A DNA stretch of 64,000 nucleotides from Citrus sinensis (Eukaryota; Streptophyta; Magnoliopsida; Sapindales; Rutaceae), in assembly GCF_022201045.2 (NCBI RefSeq), contig NC_068561.1, positions 17,424,501 through 17,488,500 of the forward strand, read 5' to 3'. Of this stretch, positions 48,981-61,572 are shown in pieces (position 1 is the first letter of the stretch; every line of letters starts with the position of its first letter). The notes below the pieces were generated by a model. The model was not told the DNA's origin, ran no database searches, and worked only from the letters and a program-made list of their open reading frames with translations. Made by a program: the position numbers and the translations under genes.

Positions 48981-51580
48981 TTAGCTATTTGAATTTAGGA
49001 ATGATTCCAGGAATAAGTCATCCCGTGGCTCGTCTTTGGCTCTATTGAACAAACCATCTGATTGTTGAGTCTGATTCATCATGTATGAACCTGTTGGCTT
49101 TGCAAATCCTGAGATTCCATAACTCCCTGTGCTCTGCAGCATTGCGGCTGTATATGGCGCTTGACTTCCTGATGATGATGGAAACCTAGTGTTGTTAAGG
49201 GAGTTAGAGTAATTTGATAAATTAGAATGACTAGCCATGGCGGTTACAGATGGCCTTATCGGCACAGGCACATTGCCGGTATTAGTATTAGGTAAAGGTC
49301 TAGTCAACGTATAGCCGCTACCACGAGCTGCTGGAACATCATGATTGTGTTTCCCTTCATAGGTTGTGATCACAGCTCTCATATCATGTGATGCTCGCTC
49401 TACATGTTTCCTTACCGGACATCCAGTAGTTGTACACTTGTAGTAGCTCCTACATATGATGAAAACTTGCAATAAGAAACCAAATTCATAACGGTTTCTG
49501 AAAAAATAAGGTGGTAAATAACAAAGAGTAATAATCACCTTGGATTAGGATTCCCTTTCACTACTTTCTGTCCATATTTCCTCCACCTGTATCCATCATC
49601 AAGTATGTCTATATCACTTGTTGTTTGAACTACAATTCTTGGCTCCCTCACAGTTCTGCTCCCGGTACCAATAACACCCTCAATGTCATTTTCCCCCTTC
49701 CTGCAGAATCAAGAACCATTATAATCAGAACCCATATGCAAGCTCATCATACACAAATAGCACTTAATATTTGCGAAAGCTTACCATCTTTTAGCATCAG
49801 GTTCATTTTCATCATCATCTCCTATGGGATTACTCGTTGGTGATCCTTGCTCAACAAAATCGTCCTCTCCGAATGAGGTTGAAGACTCATTCTGCATAGA
49901 GAAAGAGTCTGTATGTGTGTTGCCTAACGGCCCGACAGACTGATCAGAAAGATCAGAATTGGCACATGTAGAGTGTTGCATTGATTGAGAAGATGATGAT
50001 CTCCTAGTAGATGTAGGCTTGGGATGATTGTGACTCCCTTTATACACTATTTCAGTAATCTGTCCATCCAACGACCTCTCAACTTTTTTCTTCATCGGAC
50101 AATCCGGGAAAGTACATTTGAAATAACTCCGGGGATTTTCGCTTCCTTTCACTTGCTTTTGCCCGTATTTTCTCCAATTATAACCATCTTCTGATCTTTT
50201 CTGCTCTCGTGTATATGCAGATGATTGATTGTAATGACCGTAATTACCAGATTGAGGAGCAGCATTGCTCTGAACATTTGTTTGATATGATGCCATATCT
50301 GAAGAGAAGCTTTCCATTGGGGCAAATTCTGATTTCACCCCTGGATTTTCTGTTGAAAAATCAGATTCCTTTGTGGGCTTATTGAAGTTCCATGGTTCTT
50401 GTTGCCTCTTAACTGATTCCTCCTGCTGAGATTAAATGATTGAAACTTATCAAATCAAAACTGACGATAAGCAATATATATGCATATAATGTATCTCAAA
50501 ACTCTATTTGTCCCAATAAGCCTTTTCTTTTATGAAATTTTCAAAATTTATTGAATGTTACCGTTTATTTAACTAGTAAAGTCCTGATACAATTCTATGT
50601 TTACAAAATAATATGATATAATTTTTTTAAATTTAAAAATTGAAATAATATAATATTTTAACAAACTATGTATGAGCCAAAATATCGCATAACTTTCATG
50701 CTATATACATAAAACTAGAAGTCTAGAAGCTCTATGTGTTCCAAAGACGCTTGTTCAAATTTGTAAGCCAATTGAAAAAAAGATAAAAAACAAAAGCGCT
50801 AGTGCTTAAATTATAAGCTTATTATGAGCAGTACAGAGACTGACAAAAGGGTGCAAAAATGACAGGCACCAAGAGTTTTAAAAATCGCCTGAAACAGGAA
50901 GAAACTAAAAATGGACAAAAGAGAATCTGTTCCTAAAAGGCAAAGTTAAACAAGTAACAGCAATAAATATTTAAGGATGAAATATGAGCAAAAGAATGAA
51001 ATGAACTGAAGTGTGTGTATAGTTTATACCACTGAAACAGAGTTGGAAGAAGGCCTTGTTTGGGTTTGAAAAGAGAAATCAAAGTAGTTATTCTCTTCCA
51101 TCTTGGAGATATTTTGCTGATTGCTAATCCAGTTGAAGGCTTCAGTTGTTGGTGAAGCAAGAATCTAAACCCAAAAAACAAAAGAAAAGAAACCCATTAT
51201 TACTATAATGACGATCATGCACAAACATATATATAATATCATGTTTATATATAATTCATAATTAACTTGAAAAATAAAAAACTTACGTTAGAGAAAAGAA
51301 CAGGGGAGTCCAAGAGCGCACCGGGGCTAAAACCAGAAGGTGGGATCGATAAGAAAGAAGAAGGAGAAACAGGAGGAGGAGATAAGGGAAGTGAAGACGG
51401 TGAGAGTGATTTAAACTTTGGAATTTCAAGGCCAATTTGATGATCAGAATTTGTATAATTAGTGAATCCCCAGCTACTAGTAATAGTTGAAGAAGAAGAA
51501 GTAGTATTAGCAGTAGTAGTTGTTCTGTTTTGGCTGAAACTGTCCATGCTGTTGTTCATAAAAAATGAAGAGGATGCCAT
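48981..51580 (-). CDS. WRKY33: Group I WRKY transcription factor, WRKY33 type
   Basis: Nuclear DNA-binding regulator of defence against necrotrophs and of camalexin/ethylene responses in relatives. Five exons: 51580-51287, 51164-51030, 50425-49785, 49700-49539 and 49449-48981, giving 566 residues. The N-terminus has the clustered Ser-Pro sites of WRKY33/25/26 ([19 protein letters not shown], then SPGALLDSP), targets of MAP kinases MPK3/MPK6 in Arabidopsis. The two WRKY domains carry WRKYGQK at about residues 227-233 and 396-402, each with C-X4-C and H-N-H zinc ligands (CTFPDC..HNH; CTTTGC..HNH). The last intron splits the second domain after NPNPR, the conserved R-type position. The start at 51580 is chosen over an in-frame ATG at 51628 because MASS.. 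begins relatives. Exon 3 has a CAGCAG tandem acceptor. Confidence 0.95.
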
Positions 51581-51837
51581 CAAATGAAAGCTCAGCTTTC
51601 TTGTTTCCTTTTTGTCGAGAAGAAACAAGACGGCGTCTGGAAATTATAGACGAATTAAATTGTATTAGAATTTGGAGTCCAGTCTTTGTGGTAGCAGAGG
51701 AAAGAAAGAAATGAAGTTTATGATGGTCTGTGTTGTATTTTTTTGAAGGTGACTTTGATGGTGGTGGTCTGTCTCCCATTAATAAGTTAAGGTGACTTTG
51801 AACAATCGCTTCTTCTCAGAAGCTTAAAAAGCCTTGT

Positions 51838-51885
51838 TTGACCGTGGAAAAAAATTATTCTTGGTCAAACCTTGTGGGTTTGACT
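51838..51885. promoter_or_regulatory. W-box cluster upstream of WRKY33
   Basis: Three W-box cores lie within 48 bases: TTGACC (51838-51843), GGTCAA (51863-51868, inverted) and TTGACT (51880-51885), about 260-305 bases upstream of the start codon. Arabidopsis WRKY33 is known to bind W-boxes in its own promoter, so autoregulation is a reasonable inference. Confidence 0.7.
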
Positions 51886-51899
51886 GGACTTGCCCAAGC

Positions 51900-53521
51900 T
51901 TAGCTTAAGTTAGCCGTTTGATATTTTCTCAGTCGGCTTAAACAGCTCCTAGACAGGCACACCGGTGTTTGCCACGTATACTCTTTTTTTTAACCCTCAA
52001 TTTAGATTTTTTTTTTTTAATTTAGCTTCTAATAATTTTCAATCACGCATGTATTTGTAGCATATAATTGAATTTTAATTACAAATTTTTAAAATGTTGG
52101 CACAAAAAGCAAGTTAGCTTAAATTTTTATTTTTATTTTTTTGCCAAATATTTTTTTATTTTACCAAAAGTAACTAAAAATTTTAAGAAGATTGATTATC
52201 AAAGGCATTGGAAGTGCTTTAAATTTAATATCATAAAACTGAAAAATAATTAAGTATTTGAAATATGCTTTTTTTAATGCAAGAATTTGCAAATTATTCT
52301 GCTTCAAGGAATTAAAAGTTATTTATACAAATAATGTGAGATGACACAAATAATTCAAATAAAAATTTAACAAATAAAAAAATATTTGGATTGTACAGTC
52401 TTTTCATTTCAGTAATATTCCTACATTATATCAATGTTTACAAAATAGTTTGTAGAACAAAAACTCGTGGTTTTAGCCATATTTTTTTTAAATTAATTTA
52501 AAAAGCATTAGTAAGAAGAGCATTATCTAGAATCGCACTCCAAGAACATGGGAAAAAAAAAGAAAAAAAGAATGAAAGAAAATGGTGAAACAAAAGATCC
52601 AAAATAATGAAATCTGTTTCAAATAAGCTAAGATTATATGTAAAGTAGTGTTTCTTTCAAAGATTATTTTAGAGTCTAAAGTGTAACTAGATCTCAATAT
52701 ATTTTCATCCGCAATAATCAAATATTTTTATGAAAATACATACTTTTTACATAATAATCTATTTACAAAAGCTACTAAGTAAACACAAATCTTTTTGTAA
52801 ATTACAACATTCATCTCATTTCCTTGAGACGTACCCCTTAATCCAAAATTGTCACTGTTTAATGTACATATTTATATATAGTATTATTATCCAATGATTG
52901 AGAAAAAAATTCAGTCAATAATATTGATTGACTAACTATATTGACCAATTCAAATGACATAAATTAGCCGCCAAGTCGCCAACGTAGAGAAATATTTTAA
53001 GGCTGTGGAGCTGGTGGCTGTAAGCCAAATCTTTTTCTGTTTTGTCTTTTTCTGGGCGTGAAATGACATGGTCACCCTCACTCTCTAATTCTGACACGTC
53101 CTTACATGGCCGCCTAGTTATAAAATCGATTTTTAAGTTATTTCCATTATTGACTTTGTCAACCAACTTATGTGCCCCCTAATATTTCAAGACTACGATG
53201 TCCGTAGGAAGATGAAAATTTAACTCAAATTTTTTAATTACTTATGATTTCTATTTGTGGATTCAAAAGTCAATGACAGTTTTATAAATTTTAAACTAAT
53301 GATTAAGACTGCAACAATATTTACCCAAAAATTTAAAAGGACGAAAAAGTAATAAATATGAAGTACTTACTACCAGTTTAATTTAACCATTCTCTATGTC
53401 AAAAGATGCATGCTGTCATCTTACCAATCCCACCTCCATTGCTTCTCTCGTACTCATCTGATCTTAATTTAAACTTCAAAACATGCGTACAGAATAAGTT
53501 ATTAATCATATGTTTTGGGTG
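51900..53521. other. Intergenic region upstream of WRKY33
   Basis: AT-rich DNA with no recognised gene; further TTGAC motifs occur singly (for example tattgactttgtcaacc near 53149). Confidence 0.6.
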
Positions 53522-53529
53522 GTCTTTGG

Positions 53530-54417
53530 TAGGGGTGTTCAAAATCCAATCCAATTTGTTCAATTCGTCTGATCTATAAAAATTCGATCCGTGGATTGAT
53601 AGATTAGATTAGATTAAAAATTTGATAATCCGTAATCGGTGGATTTGATATAGATCTACTTTTGTAAATCCACAAATCCGTAAAAAATATAAAAAGTATT
53701 TATTTACTTAAAAAATAAAATTTGTAAATGTGACATTAGTACTTATTAGTAAATAAATAAGTTAAAATATAGTTACATTAAAATTATATTATATCTTATC
53801 CGATAATATATAAAATAATAAATAAATAAATAAACAAATATAGTTTCCTAAACAGTTAATTTTCATGTACTGATCTAAATAAATTATATTTTTTTCTTTT
53901 TGGTGTGCTATATTTTGAAATTTTAAATGTATTTATTTACTTAAAAAATAAAATTTGTAAATGTGACATTAGTACTTATTAGTAAATAAATAAGTTAAAA
54001 TATAGTTACATTAACATTATATTATATCTTATCTGATAATATATAACATAATAAATAAATAAATAAATATAGCTTCCTAAACAGTTAATTTTCATGTACT
54101 GATCTAAATAAATGATATTTTTTTTCTTTTTGGTTTGCTATATTTTGAAATTTTAAATGTATTTTCTATTTTTATTTAAAAAAATTAATTAATTTAAATA
54201 TTATTTGATTATAAATTTGATCAATAGTAAAATTATTTTTATATTAATTTTTTTATTCAGTTAGTTTTTGAATAAAATCCGCATCCGTCCGCAGATGTAT
54301 GGATTGAATTTCACCAACCTGTGGATTGAATTAAATTAAAAATTTATAATCCGCAAAATCGTGGATTGAATATGGATTGATGTCCAATCCATAAAATACG
54401 ATCCGCGAGCACCCCTA
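53530..54417. mobile_element. Non-autonomous hAT element with 8-bp TSD
   Basis: The ends are TAGGGGTG..CACCCCTA, a classic plant hAT terminus. The flanks are gtctttgg (53522-53529) and gtcgttgg (54418-54425), an 8-bp duplication with one mismatch. Subterminal arms contain repeated aatccaatcc/ggattgaat motifs, likely transposase-binding sites. The core holds a tandem duplication of about 233 bp (53697-54165). No transposase. Confidence 0.87.
53697..54165. repeat. 233-bp tandem duplication inside the hAT element
   Basis: Two nearly identical units, each starting tatttacttaaaaaataaaa and ending near ttgaaattttaaatgtatt, follow each other. They differ by a few substitutions and small indels. Confidence 0.93.
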
Positions 54418-54849
54418 GTCGTTGGATGGAGTTTGATAGCATCAATCCACTAAATCTGGTTTTAGTTCTGCATGTGGGCATGATGAAATCTTTGCCTCCT
54501 CGAGGAAGAAACAAAATAAAGATCACATCAGATTAGCCGAGTTTTTTTTCTCATCACAGTTTTCTTTTTTATTCCAACAGGGTAAAGAGAATTAAGATCA
54601 TAAATTCAGAATGATGCACTTTCCAAAATTTTGTGAAGCTTCAATAATACACACTACACAACATAGCTCTCTTATCAAAAGGCTAAAACAATTCCCTCAC
54701 CAAAGGTATGAGTAATTATTAGGAGACAGACCGAAAAATTCCGGTTTCCTGTCAACTTTGATGGGTTTCTGAGCACGGAATCTATATTTGTATAGAATGT
54801 TGGAACGGGTCACGGTCTTATTCCTTCCTGGCAAGACCTTAAAAAATCT

Positions 54850-57800
54850 CTACGGCACCGTATCTTCTAACAGCAACTTCCAGCTCTTGGGATCCAGTTC
54901 AGCCTGTCAATTGAATTATAGAATCACTCAACAACAATTTTATAAGCAATTTTTCATTCAAAATTATTCTCTGTGCCTTAGCATGCAGGTAGGTTTGTTC
55001 GCATGTTTGTCAACTTTTTGGTTAGATAATGTAAGCAAACCATGCAATTGATTAGAGAAATAAATAATGAGCTTGCGATCCTCATAACAGATTCAAATAC
55101 ACGTACCTGAAATACCTTATTTCTCCACTGAAACACACAACCCCGTGCTTGCAAATGATCGATAAGAGGCTGCGGAAGCAACTGTTTAAAGGCTGCTTGG
55201 AGTTTTACTTTTGTTATCCCTCCACATGCCAACAAAGCAGCCGCTAGTCCATTCAGACTCAAGCCCTTCAAGTGCAAGATAGTCATGTTCTGTAGGCAGC
55301 TGATGCTTGCCAGGGACAAGAGCCCCACATCCGTAACTGAGGTATATGATAAATTAATCTGCAAGAAAAGTGTGAATCACAACAAGTGGTATCAACTTCC
55401 ATTTTATGACATGTGGAAGTCACTGAAGAACAAAGAAGAAAGCAGCGGGAGTCTACCTGTCTGAGGTTTTGAGAGAAGTGAGCGAGTGGGAGCATTCCAA
55501 CATCATTAATGTTGTGACACCACTTTATGTCTAGCTTGATTAGTTGTTTACATCCAACAGCAATTGCTGCCAGACCTAAAGATGTGATAAGAGGACATCC
55601 TCGAGATTCAAATGTGTTCAACCTCAAGCATTTCGACAAGGATAGCAAGGAACTATCAGTAATGTCTTTAAGGTAGGCTATATTGATCATCTCAAGGTCA
55701 GGGCAGCCACAAGCGATTGTCAAAATGCCTGAATCCGTTATTCCCACACATCTAATCAAAGTAACCACATTCAGATACAAATCAGTTCATGCAACATTAA
55801 GGCCAACACTGCTTTAATCAAACTAAGACTTAAAGCTTCGATTGATAATTCACAAAGAGAAACGAAACAGAGAAGCAGAAACAAACTTGCATTTTGCAGG
55901 TCACAAACCTGTACAAATCGAGCTCTTTGAGTTTCGAGCAGCACATGCCAACATGGGCAAGTCCCTCGCCAGTAATGTTTAGACAAATTCCTAGTTTCAA
56001 AACAGAGAGTTTGGAGCACCTAGAAATGGACTTCAGACCTGTATGGAGTAAAAGCATAAGCATGTCAAATTAATAAGTGGTTTTTATTCAAAAAACAGTA
56101 GAGTAAATGAAAAATATGAAACCTTCATCATCAATTTCGTTATCTGTCAGATCAAGCTCCTCAAGAAAACGGCATCGCTGTCCTATCAACACGAATGCTT
56201 CTCTAGGAACCAGGGTACAAGACTCCATCCTAAGAGAAGTCAGACCAGTGCATGAACTAGTAACGTGGGTGATGGAAACATCAGATATCTTGCGACAACA
56301 CGTGATGTCTAGCTTCCTCAAGTCTCTGTGTTTTGTTGCAACATATGAGAGACCTTCGTCTGTCACTCCGTCGCACTTGCTTAAACTCAGCTCCTTCAGT
56401 GATACACACCAATCTCCAATGGCCTTCAGGCCAGCCCTGGTAACGACAGAACCATCTAATTTGATTGATTGCAACATGGAAAGCTTTTTTAAACCATTGG
56501 CAATAGAAAGAGTGACCTGATGATCAGAAATGGGAACTGTAAATTATAAGTTAAAAATGATAAACCTCAGTACATAAGAAGACAACAAAGTTGAGGTGCA
56601 TACAGGAGAGCCATGTGCTAAGGTGAGTTGCTGTAAACCTCCAATACTACTTGTTAGAGAAGACAAGCCAAGGTGACTGATGTTTTGACAACTGGACATA
56701 TCAAGCGCCTGTACAAATGCAAAATAGGCAGATTTTTTTTTAATTAAACACTTCAATACAGTCAACTTAATACTCAAACATATCCTTAGGTTGCTTTCAG
56801 TGGAATTAACATGGGTAATACATTCTCATACCCAAACATAATTCACTGAAAAATACACAACAAAACATTAACAAAAAAGCCACCTTATATAGCATATATA
56901 AACATGGTAAGCTCAATACAGTCAGCACCTTAAACTTTAAACACCAAAAGGCAAAAGGTAGGAAATATGTATGTCATGAGAAAATTCTTCAATTTTTAAC
57001 AAGCGGAGAAATAAATCTATAATCATTACCTTTAATGACTTGCATCCATGTTTCAGGGCTGCCAGGCTGCAATCATCAATTCCAAAGCATCCTTCCAGAA
57101 TCAAATCTTCAAGATGTTGTAATTTCAATATAGATGGCAAACACTTATTTGTAATCTGCACCTCAACGAAGCAGGAAAGAAAATTAATAAAAATTAAATT
57201 GAGCCCGTAAAATTTTGAAGTTTACACTTTTACAATAGATTGAACTCATTAAATACAATCAACCAGATCATTAACGCAAAAAAAAATGCCATGTAATTAA
57301 TAATACTAGAAAACAGAAAACAAAAGAGAAAATTACCGGCAAGTAAGAAAGATCCAAGCTTCGAATTTCCTTACACTTAACAGCAATCAAACCAACACCC
57401 AAATCACCAACACCTAAACACCACTTCAAGCTAATCAATTTCAAATTTTTACACCCCACAGCAATACAACCAACACCCATATCAGTAACCATCTTACATC
57501 TCCCCATCCACAGCTTCTCTAAATTCTTTGCCTCAGCCAAAGCCGCAGCCCCAGCATCCTTTAAACTCACGGCGTTTGAAATATCAATCTCCTTCAAATT
57601 CTTACAGCTCAACGTCAAACTCAGCAACCCAGAACTTGAAAAGCCCCAAGAACGTGAAAGATCAATAGATTGAAGTGTAAAGCTAGTGATTTTCGATATT
57701 GCAAATAAAGAATGGTCATTTATGCGTGGACAGAGACTGAGATCAAGATGGGTTGTGTTTGAATATCGAATGAGAACAGCTGGTAAGTGCTCTTGGCGAA

Positions 57801-57975
57801 GAGGCTTCAGTTTCTTGCGGTGCTTTGATTCTGTAATGTAAAACGATTTGCAAACCAAAGAAAATGATTTTTTGTCAAAAGGGTTCGTATTAAGGCAATC
57901 CAATATTATAAAAACGATCTCTTCTGATAGAAGATCGAAAAGATTGATCTTTTCGGAGCACCTTTGCTTCTTCAT
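54850..57975 (-). CDS. FBL3: F-box/LRR protein, FBL3/RAE1 type
   Basis: Substrate receptor of an SCF ubiquitin ligase. Arabidopsis FBL3 (At5g01720, RAE1) degrades the aluminium-response factor STOP1. Eight exons: 57975-57337, 57155-57030, 56708-56604, 56516-56123, 56038-55909, 55751-55457, 55358-55107 and 54903-54850. All phases agree and the product is 664 residues, the family's usual length. The F-box lies near residues 10-50 ([17 protein letters not shown]). About 17 cysteine-containing LRRs follow: [80 protein letters not shown] and [20 protein letters not shown]. The end reads [17 protein letters not shown]. The start at 57975 is preferred because the 13 codons upstream are only a Phe-rich leader. 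Confidence 0.95.
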
Positions 57976-60900
57976 GATTGAAAAAAAAAATTGAAAATTT
58001 GACAAGATTATCAAAGGAAATGTTACAATTTTTTTTTCTTAGGCTTGTTTGATGAAGAGAAGTGAATGTGAAAATGGATTTTGTAGAATGAGATTTTTGC
58101 TGTTTTTTCTTTCTTTTTTTGAAGCTCAGAAGTAACCGTTAACAGAAAAATGGTGGGGTTTATTTTGGGCAATAGGCAGTTGAAGTGATGAAGAAGAAGG
58201 ACATTTTAGTTTACTGTTTTAGCCTTGCAAGTCGTTTTCAAAGAGTTGGTCAGGTTGTGTTCCTTTGATTCCTATGGACAATATTACCCCTTTATACTTT
58301 CAATTCTTTGCGCCTAGGTATATAATGAGATATTAGCATATAGATCCCTATATTTTAAAAAATCTCAAATAAAAATACATATGTTGGTTGTAGTTTATCC
58401 ATAATCTATTTATATAACTGAGTTTTGAATCGTATAGGCCTCTTAGATATTTTCATTAATGGGTATTTAGCATACATATGGCTAAAAATTGTAATAGCAC
58501 CTGTAAAATTTGAAAATGTTTTATTTTAACTTTTAAAGTTAAGTAGAAATTTTGTGAGAAAAGAAGATAATTTTTTTTACTTTTAAAAACATGCCTAAAA
58601 AAAACCTGTAAATTAAGAATTTCTATACACTTTATTCTAAATTCTAGGGCACAAAATTTATAATTTTTTCTTTTATCCCTAATGCCCAATTATCATAACT
58701 TAAATTTAGAAAATCATGTACAAAATATAAAGTATTTTTATTTATAATTATGTCAAAATAAGAGACCCAATGTTATTATTTCATAACTCTTGTAATATTG
58801 CATTTTGTCATTTTTCTTTCACTCAAGCCCTCGATTTGTCAGCGATATCGTTTGGTAAAACAATCACTATAAGGGCAAAAAATTCAAAAGAGTCAAGTTA
58901 TCCCTATTAGATTTAGCATAAGAGCAGGGATCTGGAAGAAGAAAACTGGAAATTGTGTTCGTATCTGTAATTTTGTCAACACTCAGGGATCTAATCCTGT
59001 GGAAAAGTTGAAAGGCTTAAATGGTCATTTCAGACGTCAAACACGTTTCGTACGCGAAAGGACAGAAGTAGAAGAAGGGAGTTGACGGGGCAGTTAGGTC
59101 ATTTAATAAAAAGTCAATTGTCTCATCATAAAAACAGCTCATTTGGTGGAGGATTATGTGAGGAAGGACAGATTCAAGTGCAATCAGTACGAATCAAATT
59201 GACAAATATCCCCCATTTTTTTAATTAATGAAAAATAAATATAAAACAGCCGTGCCATAAAATTTAAAAAATTAAAAATAAAAAGAAATTATGGAAAGAA
59301 ATCGGCCGTACTTATGCTGGCCTTGCATAGTACCAACCTTTCTCAGATATGAACGGAAAAAAAAATAAAAGTTGTGATGTGGGAGAGGAAATCAAATAAA
59401 GTATGACAGAAGCTTTTTGACTTTTGGGTCAGGGAGGTTGTGACTCGTACAGGGCCTAAATGGACAAATATAGAGAGAGAAGCACTTTCCGTTCCAAAGT
59501 GCTTCTGACTTTTGCCCTCGGTTGGATGGTGGATTTATTATTCTCGTCCATTTTGTGGGGGGAAAATGATTCTTTGTGGCTGTACTAATGTGTCCTGTAT
59601 TTTGCGGTTGTACTAAGGTGTCCTTGACCAGACACCAGGGGCCGTTTATTCGATCAATGAATTTTTTTTTCGAATAATACAATAATTTTGGGGTTTAAAT
59701 TCTATTTGCTTTTTTACGCGGGTGAAAAGAGAAATTGATAATTATTTTTCAAAAAAATAATATTCTTGAGATAAGGCTTTTTAGTTAGAATGATACTAAA
59801 TAATTGAGAATCGAATCGAACTCCGCTCTTGTTAAATTAAGACACTTTTGGTTTACAGTCAAAATATTTAGTTTTATTTCTTTCGGCTCGCGATGATGGT
59901 TTTGGCCTCTCTGGCAGGGAATGTTCTTTTTTTTTTTTTTCAATCAAAGCTTGAGAATTGAGATTCGGACTTATCAAAGTCCACAAAAACTGATAAATAA
60001 AACAACTTTCAGGACGGCTTGGTAAGTACCCTGTCCGTACGCGGATCAGTTCTTTGGTTGACATTTGACGAGGAATATGAACTCAGTTAAGCTTTTGACA
60101 ACTAACAAGGGTTAGACAAACTCAATCCAATCCAATCCAATGAAATTAATTCAATCCAACTTAATTTAACTAAATTTAGATCGTTGATTGAGTTGTAATA
60201 AATTGATTGGGTCAATTTGTTTAATTTAATTAATGATTGGGTTGAGTTGGATTCATGTTCATAGACTCATATAACTCAATCCCAATCCAAAAATTATAAC
60301 AAAATTAATATCAGTTGTAAACCTAAGTCTTTTTATTCTTTTATAAAAAAAAAACTCTTTCCAATTTTCCCTAGTTTAACTGACATTGATTGAATTCTCC
60401 AAATTCAAAATTAAGTAATTAAACCCAAATTTTAACTAAAAGTAAGTTGATAGATTTTTAGATATTACGTTATATAATTTTTTTTATACCATCTTTATTT
60501 TTGTTGCCTTGTTAACTAATATAGGCTAGGTACAATAAACAAATTTTAATGCATGATAGAGAGTTAATGTGTTTTTTTCTATTTGAATCATTAGAAGTAT
60601 CGAATGGTTTTTTTTTATTTTTTTTATTTTAATCAACTCGATCAACTTAATTCAACTCAACTTGATGATTAAAGGATTGGATTGGTTCCGACTGTACGTG
60701 TTTATTTAGTTTGATTGAGTTGATTTTTCTTAACACAATCAATAGTGGGTTAGTTTTAATTTTCACTAATCCAATCCAACCCAACACATGCGTGCACATA
60801 TGTGAGTGTCCTTTTTTCCACATAATATTCCTTCTCCCACAAACACCATTGGTTTTATTAATTCTATATAAGAAGTCAAGAGTCAATAAATTTGTAAAAT

Positions 60901-61572
60901 ATCACCTTAGTGAACGTAATAAACTAGTACGGACATACGCCTAATCCCGCATTAAAAAAAAAGGATCACTTAATTCCAATTTTATTACGTCTCCATCTAA
61001 GTCATACACCATCAACTTCATTTTCAATCCTAATAAATCTCAAAATTCAAAAAAGAAAATCATAAAGCAACATGCATTATGCATCCTCACCAGTAAGAGA
61101 AAACGGAAGGCATGGCAATTGGCACCGCCAGATGACACCTTCTCAAGATAAGGACTTTTTTGGTAGTTTAAGATGTTACTTGAAACAATAAAAATATTAT
61201 AACCATTCAATATCTAGGGAAATAGATTTTTGCTGTGAAAGGTGTTATACACCATTCAATATCTAGGGAATTAGCACAGGTTGTGGACAAGGATTTAGAG
61301 CTCAACTGATTTTGTGCTCAATATTGAATCAGTGGCCAGGATTTGAGTTTTTATTTCAAGTCCATGTCCTAATCAATGAACTAGCCTTACTAGCCAGACA
61401 AGCAATCTTTCATATAAACTTATTTTCTTCGCATCTTGTAACAGTTGCATACTTTCATGTATATGTTAATAAATGCTAATAGACAGATCTGATGTCTATC
61501 AGAACCCAGGCCAGCAAATGCAAAATGTGGCACCTCCCTATCACGGCTTGCAACTTTAAATCACCTGATTAT
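57976..61572. other. Intergenic region between FBL3 and ferroportin genes
   Basis: The right-hand 200 bases beyond 57975 are the FBL3 leader and promoter. No gene is recognised. Around 60114-60310 and 60640-60790 many caatccaa/ttggattg phrases occur on both strands, suggesting a decayed hAT-like repeat. A 24-bp phrase accattcaatatctagggaa is repeated at 61202 and 61251. Confidence 0.55.

Noticed and set aside
60114-60790. Possible hAT-like repeat with ccaatccaa motifs
   Set aside because: Motifs occur on both strands but no convincing terminal repeats or target duplication could be placed; mentioned only as part of the intergenic region.
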